NCBI RefSeq assembly: GCF_023910635.1
Contig: NZ_JAAVVZ010000004.1
Span: forward strand, 124,001 to 188,000
Direction: 5' to 3'
DNA from: Sphingorhabdus sp.
GTDB lineage: Bacteria > Pseudomonadota > Alphaproteobacteria > Sphingomonadales > Sphingomonadaceae
Length of the DNA: 64,000 nt
The translations under genes were made by a program, and so were the position numbers. Numbering within the stretch: the stretch's first letter is position 1; every line of letters starts with the position of its first letter. This document shows, in pieces, positions 53,907 to 62,849 of this stretch. The notes under the pieces are model-generated. The model had not been told where the DNA came from and did no database searches. It saw only the letters and a program-made list of their open reading frames with translations.

Positions 53907-55400
53907 TCAGCCTATGTCGAATGTCACCCCTTGCGCAAGTGGCAGATTGTCGGAGTAATTTATCGTGTTCGTCGCGCGGCGCATATAGGCCTTCCATGCG
54001 TCCGAGCCGGACTCCCGGCCGCCGCCGGTTTCCTTTTCCCCGCCAAATGCTCCGCCAATTTCGGCACCTGACGTGCCGATATTAACATTAGCAATGCCGC
54101 AATCGCTTCCTTCGGCAGATAGGAACTTTTCGCATTCACGCATGTCGGTCGAGAATATCGACGACGATAACCCTGCCCCGACGCTGTTTTGTTGGGCGAT
54201 GGCGGCGGCCAATTCAGAATAGCGAAAGATATAGAGAATGGGAGCGAAGGTCTCCCTTAAGGCTGGGCCAACATGCGCAGGCATTTCGACAAAAGCGGGG
54301 CGGACATAGATGCCGTTCATTGCGATACGTTCGCCGCCGGTCACGGTGCCACCAACTTCTTTTGCCTCATCAAGCGCCGTTTGCATGCGCGCATACGCAT
54401 GCGCGTCGATCAATGGTCCAGCAAGATTACTGCTGTCGAGCGGATCACCCACCGCCATTGAGCCAGCGGCCGACTTGAGCGCCCCAACGAAGCTGTCGTA
54501 GTTCGTGTCATGCACAAAAAGGCGGCGTAGGCTGGTGCATCTTTGACCACTTGTGCCAAATGCCGAGAACAACACGCCGCGCAGTGCCAACCCGACGTCC
54601 GCCTTGTCGCTGATAATCGCGGCATTGTTTCCGCCAAGTTCAAGGATGGTCTTGGCAAAGCGGGCCGCGGCGACTTGGCCGACCTTTCGTCCCATTTCCG
54701 TACTGCCAGTGGCAGAGATCAGCGCAATGCGCGGGTCAGCCACCAAAGCAGCCCCGGTGTCGCGTCCGCCCTGAAGAACTTGTGACAGATGCGCAGGTGC
54801 ATCGCCGAACGCGGCAATCGCCTTTTCAAAAATGGCTTGAACGGCAACCGCGGTCAGCGGCGTTTTTTCCGATGGCTTCCAGATCACGCTATTACCACAC
54901 ACCAATGCCAAAGCCGCGTTCCATGCCCATACCGCAACAGGGAAGTTAAACGCGGAAATGGTGAGAACTGGACCAATTGGATGCCATTGCTCCATCATCC
55001 GGTGACCGGGCCGTTCGCTGGCGATGGTCAGGCCATGTAATTGCCGTGAAAGACCCACGGCAAAATCGCAAATGTCGATCATCTCCTGCACTTCGCCAAG
55101 TCCTTCCGACAGCGGCTTTCCGCAATCAATGGTGACAAGGCGGGCAAGGTCATATTTTTGTTCACGCAGCGCATTGCCAAATAAGCGGACAAGCTCCCCA
55201 CGGCGCGGCGCAGGAACGCGGCGCCACATCAGAAAGGCAGCGTTTGATTTTTCAACAGCATCGTTCATATCGTCGACTGTCGCGGTCGCCACCGCCCCGA
55301 TGCGACTACCATCAATTGGGCTGTGCACAGAAAGGTCGCCGCCATCAACAGCGCAGCCCAGCGTTTCGAGAAGCGTTTTCGTTTCGGCTGCTAATGCCAT
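53907..55400 (-). CDS. Aldehyde dehydrogenase family 7 (2-aminoadipate semialdehyde / piperideine-6-carboxylate dehydrogenase)
   Basis: A 497-residue NAD-dependent aldehyde dehydrogenase. Catalytic Glu254 in TILELGGNN and nucleophile Cys288 in GTSGQRCTS are in place. The antiquitin-type features are SAFNFPVAVWAWNAALALVC and the C-terminal IGGAFGGEKETGGGRESGSD, followed by YMRRATNTINYS. Family 7 enzymes oxidise 2-aminoadipate 6-semialdehyde in lysine degradation. The gene is divergent from glutaryl-CoA dehydrogenase, the later step of the same route, which supports this substrate. Confidence 0.92.
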   Translation of the reverse strand: MALAAETKTLLETLGCAVDGGDLSVHSPIDGSRIGAVATATVDDMNDAVEKSNAAFLMWRRVPAPRRGELVRLFGNALREQKYDLARLVTIDCGKPLSEGLGEVQEMIDICDFAVGLSRQLHGLTIASERPGHRMMEQWHPIGPVLTISAFNFPVAVWAWNAALALVCGNSVIWKPSEKTPLTAVAVQAIFEKAIAAFGDAPAHLSQVLQGGRDTGAALVADPRIALISATGSTEMGRKVGQVAAARFAKTILELGGNNAAIISDKADVGLALRGVLFSAFGTSGQRCTSLRRLFVHDTNYDSFVGALKSAAGSMAVGDPLDSSNLAGPLIDAHAYARMQTALDEAKEVGGTVTGGERIAMNGIYVRPAFVEMPAHVGPALRETFAPILYIFRYSELAAAIAQQNSVGAGLSSSIFSTDMRECEKFLSAEGSDCGIANVNIGTSGAEIGGAFGGEKETGGGRESGSDAWKAYMRRATNTINYSDNLPLAQGVTFDIG

Positions 55401-55545
55401 TAATTTCCCCAGTCATTATTCTGTATTCCCATAATGCATGGCAAGGCGCAGAGTTGATGGCAAGGGTTGCTGTCTTGCCCGCACGCTTATAAAGGCAAAC
55501 AGGACGCAGGTCGCTATTCAGCAGGCCTTCCCAAGGGAGATAAAA

Positions 55546-56730
55546 ATGGCCGAGTTGGCAGCATTCGATTGGTCTGACCCTTTTCGTCTTGAGGACCAAC
55601 TGACCGAAGACGAACGCATGATTCGCGACAGCGCGCGCGCCTTTGCGCAAAGCGAATTGCAACCACGCGTTATCGATGCTTACCGGACGGAATGTGACGC
55701 GCCTGAACTGTTCCCGTTGATGGGGCAGACCGGCCTGCTTGGCGCGACCATACCTGAGGAATATGGCGGCGCCGGCGCGTCATATGTCGCTTACGGGCTG
55801 ATCGCGCGCGAAATTGAGCGCGTCGATTCGGGCTATCGTTCGATGGCATCGGTACAGTCGTCTTTGGTGATGCATCCCATCTATGCTTTTGGTTCAGAAG
55901 CGCAAAGGCGCAAATATCTGCCGGGTCTGGCTGCCGGCACGCTGATCGGCTGCTTTGGCCTGACTGAGCCTGACGCCGGGTCGGACCCTGCGGGCATGCG
56001 CACCTTCGCTAAAAAGGTTGATGGCGGCTATGTCATCAATGGATCGAAAACGTGGATTTCCAACGCACCTTTTGCCGATGTCTTTGTCATCTGGGCAAAA
56101 TCCGAAGCGCATGGCGGCGGCATTCGCGGCTTTGTGCTTGAAAAGGGTATGAAGGGCCTCACTGCTCCGAAAATTCAGGGTAAGCTGTCGTTACGCGCAT
56201 CGACAACGGGCATGATTATCATGGACAATGTCGAAGTTGGCGAAGACGCGTTGCTGCCCGATGTACAAGGGCTAAAGGGCCCGTTTGGATGCCTCAACCG
56301 CGCCCGGTACGGCATCAGTTGGGGCGCATTGGGTGCGGCAGAATTCTGCATGCACGCCGCGCGGCAATATGGCCTTGATCGCCACCAGTTTGGCAAACCG
56401 CTTGCCGCCACCCAGTTATATCAAAAGAAGCTGGCCGATATGATGACCGATATTGCCATGGGGCTGCAGGCATCGTTGCGCGTTGGCCGCTTGATGGACG
56501 AAGGCCAGCTTGCGCCTGACATGATTTCCATCGTTAAGCGCAACAATGTTGGCAAAGCGCTCGATATCGCCCGCGCTGCGCGCGATATGCATGGCGGCAA
56601 CGGCATTAGCGAGGAATATCAGGTCATGCGCCACATGGTAAACCTTGAAACGGTCAACACCTATGAAGGCGCGCATGACGTGCACGCGCTTATATTGGGC
56701 CGCGCCATCACGGGGATCGCGGCATTCTAA
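55546..56730 (+). CDS. gcdH: Glutaryl-CoA dehydrogenase
   Basis: A 394-residue acyl-CoA dehydrogenase counted from the ATG at 55546, which has AAGGGAGA upstream; the frame extends to 55438 without similarity. The start [20 protein letters not shown], the FAD signature [13 protein letters not shown] and the catalytic base Glu374 in [15 protein letters not shown] are diagnostic of GcdH. The enzyme converts glutaryl-CoA to crotonyl-CoA with electron transfer to ETF in lysine and tryptophan catabolism. It is divergent from the family 7 aldehyde dehydrogenase. Confidence 0.97.
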   Translation: MAELAAFDWSDPFRLEDQLTEDERMIRDSARAFAQSELQPRVIDAYRTECDAPELFPLMGQTGLLGATIPEEYGGAGASYVAYGLIAREIERVDSGYRSMASVQSSLVMHPIYAFGSEAQRRKYLPGLAAGTLIGCFGLTEPDAGSDPAGMRTFAKKVDGGYVINGSKTWISNAPFADVFVIWAKSEAHGGGIRGFVLEKGMKGLTAPKIQGKLSLRASTTGMIIMDNVEVGEDALLPDVQGLKGPFGCLNRARYGISWGALGAAEFCMHAARQYGLDRHQFGKPLAATQLYQKKLADMMTDIAMGLQASLRVGRLMDEGQLAPDMISIVKRNNVGKALDIARAARDMHGGNGISEEYQVMRHMVNLETVNTYEGAHDVHALILGRAITGIAAF

Positions 56731-56738
56731 CAAAAAAT

Positions 56739-56766
56739 GGGCCGCTCAGCTTTTCAGCAGCGGCCC
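56739..56766 (-). terminator. Rho-independent terminator-like hairpin, minus strand
   Basis: GGGCCGCT and AGCGGCCC form an 8-bp stem. On the minus strand it is followed by a run of six T (56732-56737), so it best ends the minus-strand gene at 56881-57285; it may also serve gcdH from the other side. Confidence 0.65.
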
Positions 56767-56796
56767 AGGCTAGGCTTCTCAGCCATAGGGAGGAAA

Positions 56797-56818
56797 GCGT
56801 GTCTCGTAAAAGACACGC
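56797..56818. terminator. Second hairpin between convergent genes
   Basis: GCGTGTCT-CGTAAA-AGACACGC is a perfect 8-bp stem in the gap between gcdH and the convergent small gene. It has no T-run. It may stabilise or end transcripts from either side. Confidence 0.4.
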
Positions 56819-56880
56819 CTGACCTCATAGGGCCAAGATATTAAATAATTGATGAACGGCCAATGAGAGAAAGTGTTCGG

Positions 56881-57285
56881 TTAACACGGCCCAGTTCTTC
56901 GCCCTTCCGCTGAAAACGAAAATGGCGCATTATCTCGAATACCTTGCGATTGGATATGGATGATCCGGTTTGTTTCCTTACGGATAATCGTCAACCCCTG
57001 ACCATGCCCTGCGCAGGTGTAGCTGACCGTTAGGGAATTGGGGCTCGAACGCACGAAATACTGTTCGCACGCTAAGCCGCTGTGTTGGATTTGGGTAAGG
57101 CTTTCCGATTTACCAAGGCAGATTTTGGTAGTCGGCGCACTCCCTCCTGTTGGACGTAATTGCCACATTCCCCGATCAAGTGAGTCAAGCAAAGCCATAT
57201 CGCCATCTGATTTTGCGGAACCCGTCGCCGCCAACGAAAGCAAAAGCGCACCGGGGAAGGCATAAAGAAGGAAAATATTGTTCAT
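56881..57285 (-). CDS. Secreted small protein, DUF3617-like
   Basis: A 134-residue protein with an N-terminal signal (FLLYAFPGALLLSLAATGSA). The mature part has the DUF3617 pattern: GMWQLRPTGG, a first Cys in KICLGKSESL, Cys in GLACEQYFV, Cys in VSYTCAGHGQG, and a terminal Cys. DUF3617 proteins are periplasmic and of unknown function, common in sphingomonads. The gene stands alone, followed by the hairpins at 56739-56818, with the MITE upstream. Confidence 0.72.
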   Translation of the reverse strand: MNNIFLLYAFPGALLLSLAATGSAKSDGDMALLDSLDRGMWQLRPTGGSAPTTKICLGKSESLTQIQHSGLACEQYFVRSSPNSLTVSYTCAGHGQGLTIIRKETNRIIHIQSQGIRDNAPFSFSAEGRRTGPC

Positions 57286-57341
57286 AAACTTCTGTCCGCA
57301 AATCAGCCTTATACAGCGAAGCGAGCCGGTTTTCGAGATCT

Positions 57342-57606
57342 AGGGTCAGGACCACTTAAATCCACCTTCGCGGTTTGAGGCCATATTGTTCAGTGCAAGG
57401 CGGCAAGCGCAGGACTTAGTGGTTCTAAGTCCAAGCTTGCCAACGTGGCAATGGACAATATGGGTCAAATCCGAAGGACGCCAAAATGGCTGCGATCTCA
57501 AAGCAAAATGCCCTTGCAGGCAGAATAACTGCCTGCGGCGGACATTTTCCTTCGATATCTTTGCCATTTTGACGCCGCGAAGGTGGATTTAAGTGGTCCT
57601 GACCCT
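57342..57606. mobile_element. MITE copy 2 (265 bp, 32-bp terminal inverted repeats)
   Basis: The second copy, in the same orientation as that at 48944-49208, with the same perfect 32-bp ends. Left flank is TA (57341-57342), right flank is TT, so any TA duplication is imperfect. The outer hairpin arms are CCATATTGT/ACAATATGG (57381-57389, 57455-57463), a C-G to T-A exchange relative to copy 1. The inner stem GGCAAGC/GCTTGCC with GGACTTAG/CTAAGTCC differs in sequence from copy 1 but is still fully paired. The rest of 57286-57686 holds no gene. Confidence 0.9.
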
Positions 57607-57686
57607 TCGTACCATCATTTGTGACGTTTTGCACGATAGCATGTGGTTCATGAACGATAAATGAAGCGCCGCCGTTGTTGCGCAGT

Positions 57687-58607
57687 TCAGTTGTTAAAAC
57701 TGGCAAGGCTTATCGGAAAGCGGCGCGAACAAAATTCGCAGTCGACGACGATGTCTCCGGCATCATCTGCCATTTCGGCGCGGTCAACGGCAGGAAATTT
57801 GGCAATGACATCGCGGATATGAACTGGATCACAGCGGCAGCCCTTTGACAGAAGATCGCCTTGCTCAATGCGCACTTCTGTTTCTTCATGGAACAATCGC
57901 CAGACGATTTCCTCCAGCGGAAGCGTCGGGTCGGAAAGCTCGGCGGCGGCGATGGTCGAAGACAAGACCTCGATATGCCCCCACTCAGGATGGTCGAGCC
58001 GCACATGCAAACGCTCGCGACCTTCCTCCCCCTCGGGCAAATGCTGCACCAGCAGGCCGCCCGCCACACAACGGCCATCGACATGGTCCACAGCAACGCG
58101 AATGAAGGTCGGGATTTGTTCGGATTGTACGAAATAATTCTGCGCCGCATCGGCGAGCGTCTCGCCTTCAAGTGGCACGATGCCCTGATACCGGCCCCCG
58201 CCCTCGCTGGCGGGCTTCATGCGGTCAAAAGTGATCGCGAGATAGCCCTGTCCGAAAATGCCAAATAGTGTCGAATCCTGCGGCAGGGCGGCGGCAGTCG
58301 CGGCATCAAACTGCGCATAGCCGCGCAATGCGCCATCCTTATAGTCGCAGGCCAATAAGCGGATTGCGCCTTTTTCCGTCTGCGTTTGCAACGTCAGCTG
58401 GCTGCCCGGCTCCTTCAACGACGCGCCCAGCAGCGCCGTCAAAACTAAAGCCTCCGCCAATGTCCGTTCAATCACTGGCGGATAAGCATGGGCCGCCAAA
58501 ATTTCGCCAAGCACATCGTCGAGACGCACCAACCGTCCGCGCGCGTCGCGCGTGGGTATGGAAAAGCGCAATGGCTGATTGGATAAGGTTTCCGATTGTT
58601 CGGCCAT
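57687..58607 (-). CDS. hslO: Redox-regulated chaperone Hsp33
   Basis: A 306-residue protein from the ATG at 58607, which overlaps the argF stop as TAATG; the frame extends to 58628 inside argF. The N-terminal chaperone core includes LAEALVLTALLGASLK, then FGQGYLAITFD. The zinc/redox switch is Cys257 and Cys259 (GCRCD) with Cys290 and Cys293 (CEFC). Oxidation releases zinc and activates holdase activity. The argD-argF-hslO order is common in alphaproteobacteria. Confidence 0.96.
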   Translation of the reverse strand: MAEQSETLSNQPLRFSIPTRDARGRLVRLDDVLGEILAAHAYPPVIERTLAEALVLTALLGASLKEPGSQLTLQTQTEKGAIRLLACDYKDGALRGYAQFDAATAAALPQDSTLFGIFGQGYLAITFDRMKPASEGGGRYQGIVPLEGETLADAAQNYFVQSEQIPTFIRVAVDHVDGRCVAGGLLVQHLPEGEEGRERLHVRLDHPEWGHIEVLSSTIAAAELSDPTLPLEEIVWRLFHEETEVRIEQGDLLSKGCRCDPVHIRDVIAKFPAVDRAEMADDAGDIVVDCEFCSRRFPISLASFNN

Positions 58608-59533
58608 TATAACTTGCCGAGGCACCATAACAAAATCGACTTTTGCGCATGAAGCCGGTTTTCAGCCTCATCCCAAATGAGTGATTGTGGGCCGTCGATC
58701 ACAGCATCGGTCACTTCCTCACCGCGATGCGCTGGCAGGCAATGTAGGAACTTCGCATCCGGCTTTGCCAAAGCCATGAGGCGTTCATTCACCTGATACG
58801 GCATCATGGCCGCCATCTTGTTATGGGCATGCTCCTGTCCCATTGACACCCATGTGTCGGTCACAACTATATCTGCGCCTGCCACTGCCTCTGCGGCATC
58901 GCGGGTAAGCGTGATGTTCGCACCAGCGGCCTTGGCGGCTTGTATAAAATTGCTTTCGCTTTCATACCCTTGGGGTACGGCGATCCGCACATTAAACTGG
59001 AACAGCCCTGCCGCCTCCACCACAGAATTGAGCACGTTGTTGCCATCACCAAGCCACGCTACTTCTAGCCCCGGCAATGCCTTTTCATGTTCCATCACCG
59101 TTAACAGGTCAGCAACAATCTGGCAGGGATGCGACAGATCAGTCAGGCCGTTAATCACTGGCACACTGGCGTAATGTGCCAGTTCCTCGACCTTAGCATG
59201 GTCATCCGTGCGGATCATGATGGCATCGACATAGCGCGACAATACGCGCGCCGTGTCGGCAATGGTTTCGCCGCGACCCAGCTGCATCTGGCCAGACGCC
59301 ATAAAGATACTGTCGCCGCCCAATTGCTTCATCGCCATTTCAAACGATGTTCGCGTGCGAGTCGAGTTTTTCTCAAAAACCATCGCCAATGTGTGGCCAG
59401 CAAGCGGCGCGTCGGCATCTGATTTGCCCTTTGGCCATCCGATCCGGGCATTTTTCCTGTCCATGGCATCGTTCAACATCGCTGCAACTGCATCGCCGCC
59501 GGCGTCGCTCAAGTTCAGGAAATGGCGCGTCAT
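58607..59533 (-). CDS. argF: Ornithine carbamoyltransferase
   Basis: A 308-residue enzyme converting ornithine and carbamoyl phosphate to citrulline. The carbamoyl-phosphate loop is STRTR at 57-61 ([13 protein letters not shown]), then [39 protein letters not shown] for ornithine binding and [11 protein letters not shown] near the end. Its ATG overlaps the argD stop (ATGA) and its stop overlaps the hslO start. Confidence 0.97.
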   Translation of the reverse strand: MTRHFLNLSDAGGDAVAAMLNDAMDRKNARIGWPKGKSDADAPLAGHTLAMVFEKNSTRTRTSFEMAMKQLGGDSIFMASGQMQLGRGETIADTARVLSRYVDAIMIRTDDHAKVEELAHYASVPVINGLTDLSHPCQIVADLLTVMEHEKALPGLEVAWLGDGNNVLNSVVEAAGLFQFNVRIAVPQGYESESNFIQAAKAAGANITLTRDAAEAVAGADIVVTDTWVSMGQEHAHNKMAAMMPYQVNERLMALAKPDAKFLHCLPAHRGEEVTDAVIDGPQSLIWDEAENRLHAQKSILLWCLGKL

Positions 59534-60717
59534 GCAGCTTGCGGCATCTGGTAGCTTGCGGCGCCCGCCGACAACTTTTCCATGAATGTCTGGATTTCGG
59601 CATCACCGATGTTCAACGGCGGCAATACGCGGAAGGTGTTGTCACCCGCCGCCACCAACAACAGCCCGTGATTGTCGCGCAAATGCGCCACAAAGGCCCG
59701 GGTTTCATGCGTCATCATCACGCCGAGCATCAGGCCCTTACCGCGCACACCGGTAAACAAATCAGGATAATTGCCGATGAATTGTTCAAGCGTGGAACGC
59801 AGCTTTTCACCTGTTGAACGCACTTGCGCCAAAAATTCCTCGTTCGCCACGACATCCCAAACCGCCTGACAGGCCGCCATGGCGAACGGATTGCCGCCAT
59901 AGGTCGATCCATGCGTACCAACGACCATGCCGCGCGCAGCCGCTTCGGTGGCGAGGCATGCGCCGACCGGAAATCCGCCGCCCAGGCCCTTTGCCGTCGC
60001 CATGATGTCGGGAATGATGCCATATTGTTCATAAGCATATAGCGTGCCCGAGCGCGCTACACCGCATTGCACTTCATCCAGGATCAGCATGATGCCATGT
60101 TCATCCGCCAGCGCACGCAGGCCTTGGATGAATGCATCGGACGCAGGCCGAACGCCGCCCTCGCCCTGAATGGGTTCAACCAGAAACGCGGCTGTCTTTG
60201 GCCCGATGGCGGCTTTCGCGCCTTCCAAATCGTCGAAATCGACATATTTAAAGCCGTCAAGCAATGGCATGAAGCCCTTGTGCATCTTTTCCTGATTGCT
60301 TGCCGAAATCGTCGCCATCGTCCGGCCATGAAAGGCGTTCTTGAAAGTGATAATCTCGAACCGGTCGCTACCTTGGCTCTGATGATACGCCCGCGCGGTT
60401 TTCATCGCGCATTCGACGGCCTCGGCACCAGAATTGGTGAAAAACACGGTGTCGGCAAATGTCGTATCCACCAGCCTTTGGGCAAAGGCTTCGCCTTGCG
60501 GGCTGCCATAGAGGTTAGATACGTGCATAAGCGTTGCAGCCTGATCCTGAATCGCCTTGGTCAGGTGCGGATGGCCATGGCCAAGCAAATTCACCGCGAT
60601 ACCAGCGGCAAAATCCAGCGCGCGGCTGCCGTCTTCGGAAATCAGCCAAGCGCCCTCACCGCGCACCGGCCGAAAACCGCAGCGCGGATAGACTGGCATC
60701 AAGGGCGTAATCGACAT
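59530..60717 (-). CDS. argD: Acetylornithine aminotransferase
   Basis: A 395-residue class III aminotransferase from the ATG at 60717 ([15 protein letters not shown]), which has AAGGAA upstream; the frame extends to 60756. PLP-binding Lys243 lies in [11 protein letters not shown], Asp214 in [14 protein letters not shown], and [15 protein letters not shown] (92-106) is the cofactor-phosphate region. It makes N-acetylornithine and probably also succinyldiaminopimelate. It is the first gene of the argD-argF-hslO operon. Confidence 0.96.
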   Translation of the reverse strand: MSITPLMPVYPRCGFRPVRGEGAWLISEDGSRALDFAAGIAVNLLGHGHPHLTKAIQDQAATLMHVSNLYGSPQGEAFAQRLVDTTFADTVFFTNSGAEAVECAMKTARAYHQSQGSDRFEIITFKNAFHGRTMATISASNQEKMHKGFMPLLDGFKYVDFDDLEGAKAAIGPKTAAFLVEPIQGEGGVRPASDAFIQGLRALADEHGIMLILDEVQCGVARSGTLYAYEQYGIIPDIMATAKGLGGGFPVGACLATEAAARGMVVGTHGSTYGGNPFAMAACQAVWDVVANEEFLAQVRSTGEKLRSTLEQFIGNYPDLFTGVRGKGLMLGVMMTHETRAFVAHLRDNHGLLLVAAGDNTFRVLPPLNIGDAEIQTFMEKLSAGAASYQMPQAA

Positions 60718-60761
60718 GGTTTTATTCCTTTCGACCAAATGTTTGGCATATTCCAAAAGCC

Positions 60762-60786
60762 AAAAAGCGGCCCCACGGGACCGCTT
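60762..60786 (-). terminator. Terminator-like hairpin upstream of argD
   Basis: AAGCGG-C-CCC-AC-GGG-A-CCGCTT folds to a stem and is followed on the minus strand by TTTTTGGCTTTTGG. It would end the transcript of the 41-aa gene and separates it from argD. Confidence 0.6.
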
Positions 60787-60830
60787 GTTTCTGCAATTCC
60801 GCTATAGGCATACGAAAACGGCAAATCAAG

Positions 60831-60956
60831 CTATGCCTCGGCATCCTTGTCACGCTTGGCAGCGGCGATGCGGCGTTTCACATATCCATAGAGCAACAAA
60901 TGCACCGCCACCCACAATAGGATAAAAACGATGATCATTTTGGCAGGCGTATTCAT
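60831..60956 (-). CDS. 41-aa single-span membrane protein
   Basis: A short frame starting MNTPAKMIIVFILLWVAVHL, followed by LLYGYVKRRIAAAKRDKDAEA. It has one hydrophobic helix and a strongly basic C-terminal tail, which predicts an N-out/C-in single-pass protein. It has its own terminator-like hairpin 45 bp downstream. I do not know a function. Coding is supported by the clean transmembrane/basic-tail pattern and the terminator; no ribosome site was judged strong. Confidence 0.6.
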   Translation of the reverse strand: MNTPAKMIIVFILLWVAVHLLLYGYVKRRIAAAKRDKDAEA

Positions 60957-61001
60957 ACGCCCACACATAACGCTGCTTGGGTCATGAACAACCCCGAACC
61001 G

Positions 61002-61694
61002 TTACAGCAATCCAGCGTTCAGCGACACATGTGGTGGGCACGCCGTTATCGCCTCATGGTCAGCATCACGACCCGATAGCGCATTGGCCATATAATGGTT
61101 GGTGTCACGGTGGTGGGCCTCATCCGCACGGATGATCAGGATCACATCGCGCAACGTCGTGCCCTCAGGCAAGTTCCAATAACGCAGCGCAACCGCGGGC
61201 GCGGGCGGGTTGGGGTGCCGCCTCTCGTCAATTTCCGCGAGATATAAGGTATAGCTCAGCACGGCCTCTTCTTCGAAATAGCCAACAAGCCGGTGCGCCG
61301 TCTTGCTGGAAATCAGATAGAGGAAGAAAAAGAAAATATAGAAGACCCATTGTACGGACAGGATGACAATCCGTTCAAACCAAGATGGCTGCGCGATCTC
61401 GATGAAGGTCATCAGATGCATCCGCTCATTTTCCGCCTCATCCATCAATGTGCGGATCCAGCCCCGGTCGTCTTGCATTAGCCGAAGCGCCCGTAAATGT
61501 GATAGCGTTGCACCAACCATGCCGGGCACAGCAGCGACGGTCTCTAAAACTATCGCGCGATTGCCGTATCGTTTGGCAAAAAACGTATCTGCGCCCCAGC
61601 GCAGGGTCTTGGTGATACGCAAGGCGAACCAGTCCGAAAATCCGAGTGCCGTGTAATGGGTAGATTGAATATCGCTATAGTGAGACATGAGCAT
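61002..61694 (-). CDS. Alternative oxidase (AOX)
   Basis: A 230-residue di-iron quinol oxidase, from the ATG at 61694; 61688 and an extended start at 61727 are possible. The ligands appear as Glu51 in LETVAAVPGMV, Glu90 and His93 in AENERMHLMTF, a Glu in LVGYFEEEAV (139-144), and Glu192 and His195 in RADEAHHRDTNH. Two hydrophobic stretches (VAAVPGMVGATL and VILSVQWVFYIFFFFLYLI) anchor it to the inner membrane. AOX oxidises ubiquinol with O2 without proton pumping and resists cyanide and NO. It stands alone. Bacterial AOX is found in some marine and freshwater alphaproteobacteria. Confidence 0.94.
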   Translation of the reverse strand: MLMSHYSDIQSTHYTALGFSDWFALRITKTLRWGADTFFAKRYGNRAIVLETVAAVPGMVGATLSHLRALRLMQDDRGWIRTLMDEAENERMHLMTFIEIAQPSWFERIVILSVQWVFYIFFFFLYLISSKTAHRLVGYFEEEAVLSYTLYLAEIDERRHPNPPAPAVALRYWNLPEGTTLRDVILIIRADEAHHRDTNHYMANALSGRDADHEAITACPPHVSLNAGLL

Positions 61695-61816
61695 GTTCCG
61701 ATGTTTCTGATGCTTCTTAACGAGCATAGGGGCACGTCAGGCAATGCAAAATCAGAAGAGGCCCGGTTTACATTTTTGCAACTCACACCTTATCAGCATG
61801 CTAAATATTTACGCGC

Positions 61817-62788
61817 CTATCCAATAGCCTGATTAAGCGCATCGCTTGGGAGCCTCAGCGCACGCAACATCGCCCAGATTTCTTCACGTGCCTGTGGCTG
61901 CATGCGCCCCAATTGGGGAAGCATTTCCAGGTCAAACAGGGTCAACCCTTGCGGAAACAGTTCGCGATAGGTCACGCGTTCACGCAAACCCGGTACAAGG
62001 CGAAAGCCTGCAACCGGCGCGATCTTTTCCAGCGCCTCGCGCACCTTAATCTCGTTTTTCGTGCCAAGACTTCGGGACCGGTTCTGCATCACCACCCAAT
62101 CCAGCGGCTTGGGTCGTATGGCAAGGCCCGGCTCCTTCAAATGCTCGACCAATCGCGCGAAATTGCCGAGCGTTTTGAACTCCCCGCTGCGCGGGTCAAT
62201 ACGGCCAAGCATATCGAGGTCAATGAAACTATCATTTACGGGCGTTACAATTGTATCCGCCATGAAAATCGCCCGCCGCGCGATTGGCGAATCATGGCCG
62301 CCCACATCAATGATGATGAAACTGTGCCGGATCCGCGCCATGCGCAGCTTTTCTTCAAGCTCGCTCTCATTTTGTTGTGCGAGCATGATTTGCTCTGGTC
62401 CGGGCAGCTTCACCCCATATTCCGTCGCGCTTTCCAACCGCGCCCACAAAGCGCGGTGGAGCGTCAACTGCCGTAGGTCGACATCCAGCGCCGCCACGCT
62501 TTCACCCGCATTGCAAAGCGCAATGCAGGTGTGAAACGCCGACGTAGATTTCCCCACGCCGCCTTTTTCATTCGCAAAAACAATGATGTGCCCCTTGGGC
62601 GGCGTGACTGGATATTTCATCCATGCCGGTTCTGAAGACACGGCAGATTGAAAGGCATTGCGCCCAGAGGCTGCAACAGGCGCGGGTGGCCATGGTGTAG
62701 CCGCCGCTGTCTCGCGCGGCGGCGGTGGCAGCAACTTTTGCCGACTGAAATAGCGTTTAAAGCGCGCAAAAAACCGCAATTGTTCCAA
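61817..62788 (-). CDS. MipZ-like division-plane ATPase (ParA/MinD superfamily)
   Basis: The MipZ core runs from about residue 65: deviant Walker A NEKGGVGKST (Lys80), DVDLRQLTLHRALW, FIIIDVGGHDSPIARRA, VTPVNDSFIDLDMLG, LDWVVMQNRSRS and GLRERVTYRELFPQGLTLFD. These match Caulobacter MipZ, which forms a pole-to-centre gradient with ParB and blocks FtsZ. An N-terminal basic and proline-rich extension (RFFARFKRYFSRQ, then LLPPPPRE) is unusual against the Caulobacter protein. The frame starts with TTG at 62788, directly after GGAGG; TTG at 62779 has better spacing (9 bases), and ATG at 62620 (MKYPVTPPKGH) would give the core alone. Confidence 0.88.
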   Translation of the reverse strand: MEQLRFFARFKRYFSRQKLLPPPPRETAAATPWPPAPVAASGRNAFQSAVSSEPAWMKYPVTPPKGHIIVFANEKGGVGKSTSAFHTCIALCNAGESVAALDVDLRQLTLHRALWARLESATEYGVKLPGPEQIMLAQQNESELEEKLRMARIRHSFIIIDVGGHDSPIARRAIFMADTIVTPVNDSFIDLDMLGRIDPRSGEFKTLGNFARLVEHLKEPGLAIRPKPLDWVVMQNRSRSLGTKNEIKVREALEKIAPVAGFRLVPGLRERVTYRELFPQGLTLFDLEMLPQLGRMQPQAREEIWAMLRALRLPSDALNQAIG

Positions 62789-62794
62789 CCTCCA

Positions 62795-62820
62795 GGCAAT
62801 TCAACTGATGGCGAATTGCC
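62795..62820. terminator. Hairpin between glmS and the MipZ gene
   Basis: GGCAATTC and GAATTGCC form a perfect 8-bp stem with a 10-base loop, 30 bp downstream of the glmS stop on the minus strand. No T-run follows. It may be an attenuating or mRNA-stabilising structure. Confidence 0.35.
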
Positions 62821-62849
62821 GACACGCTTTCAACGACTTTTGCCCAAAA

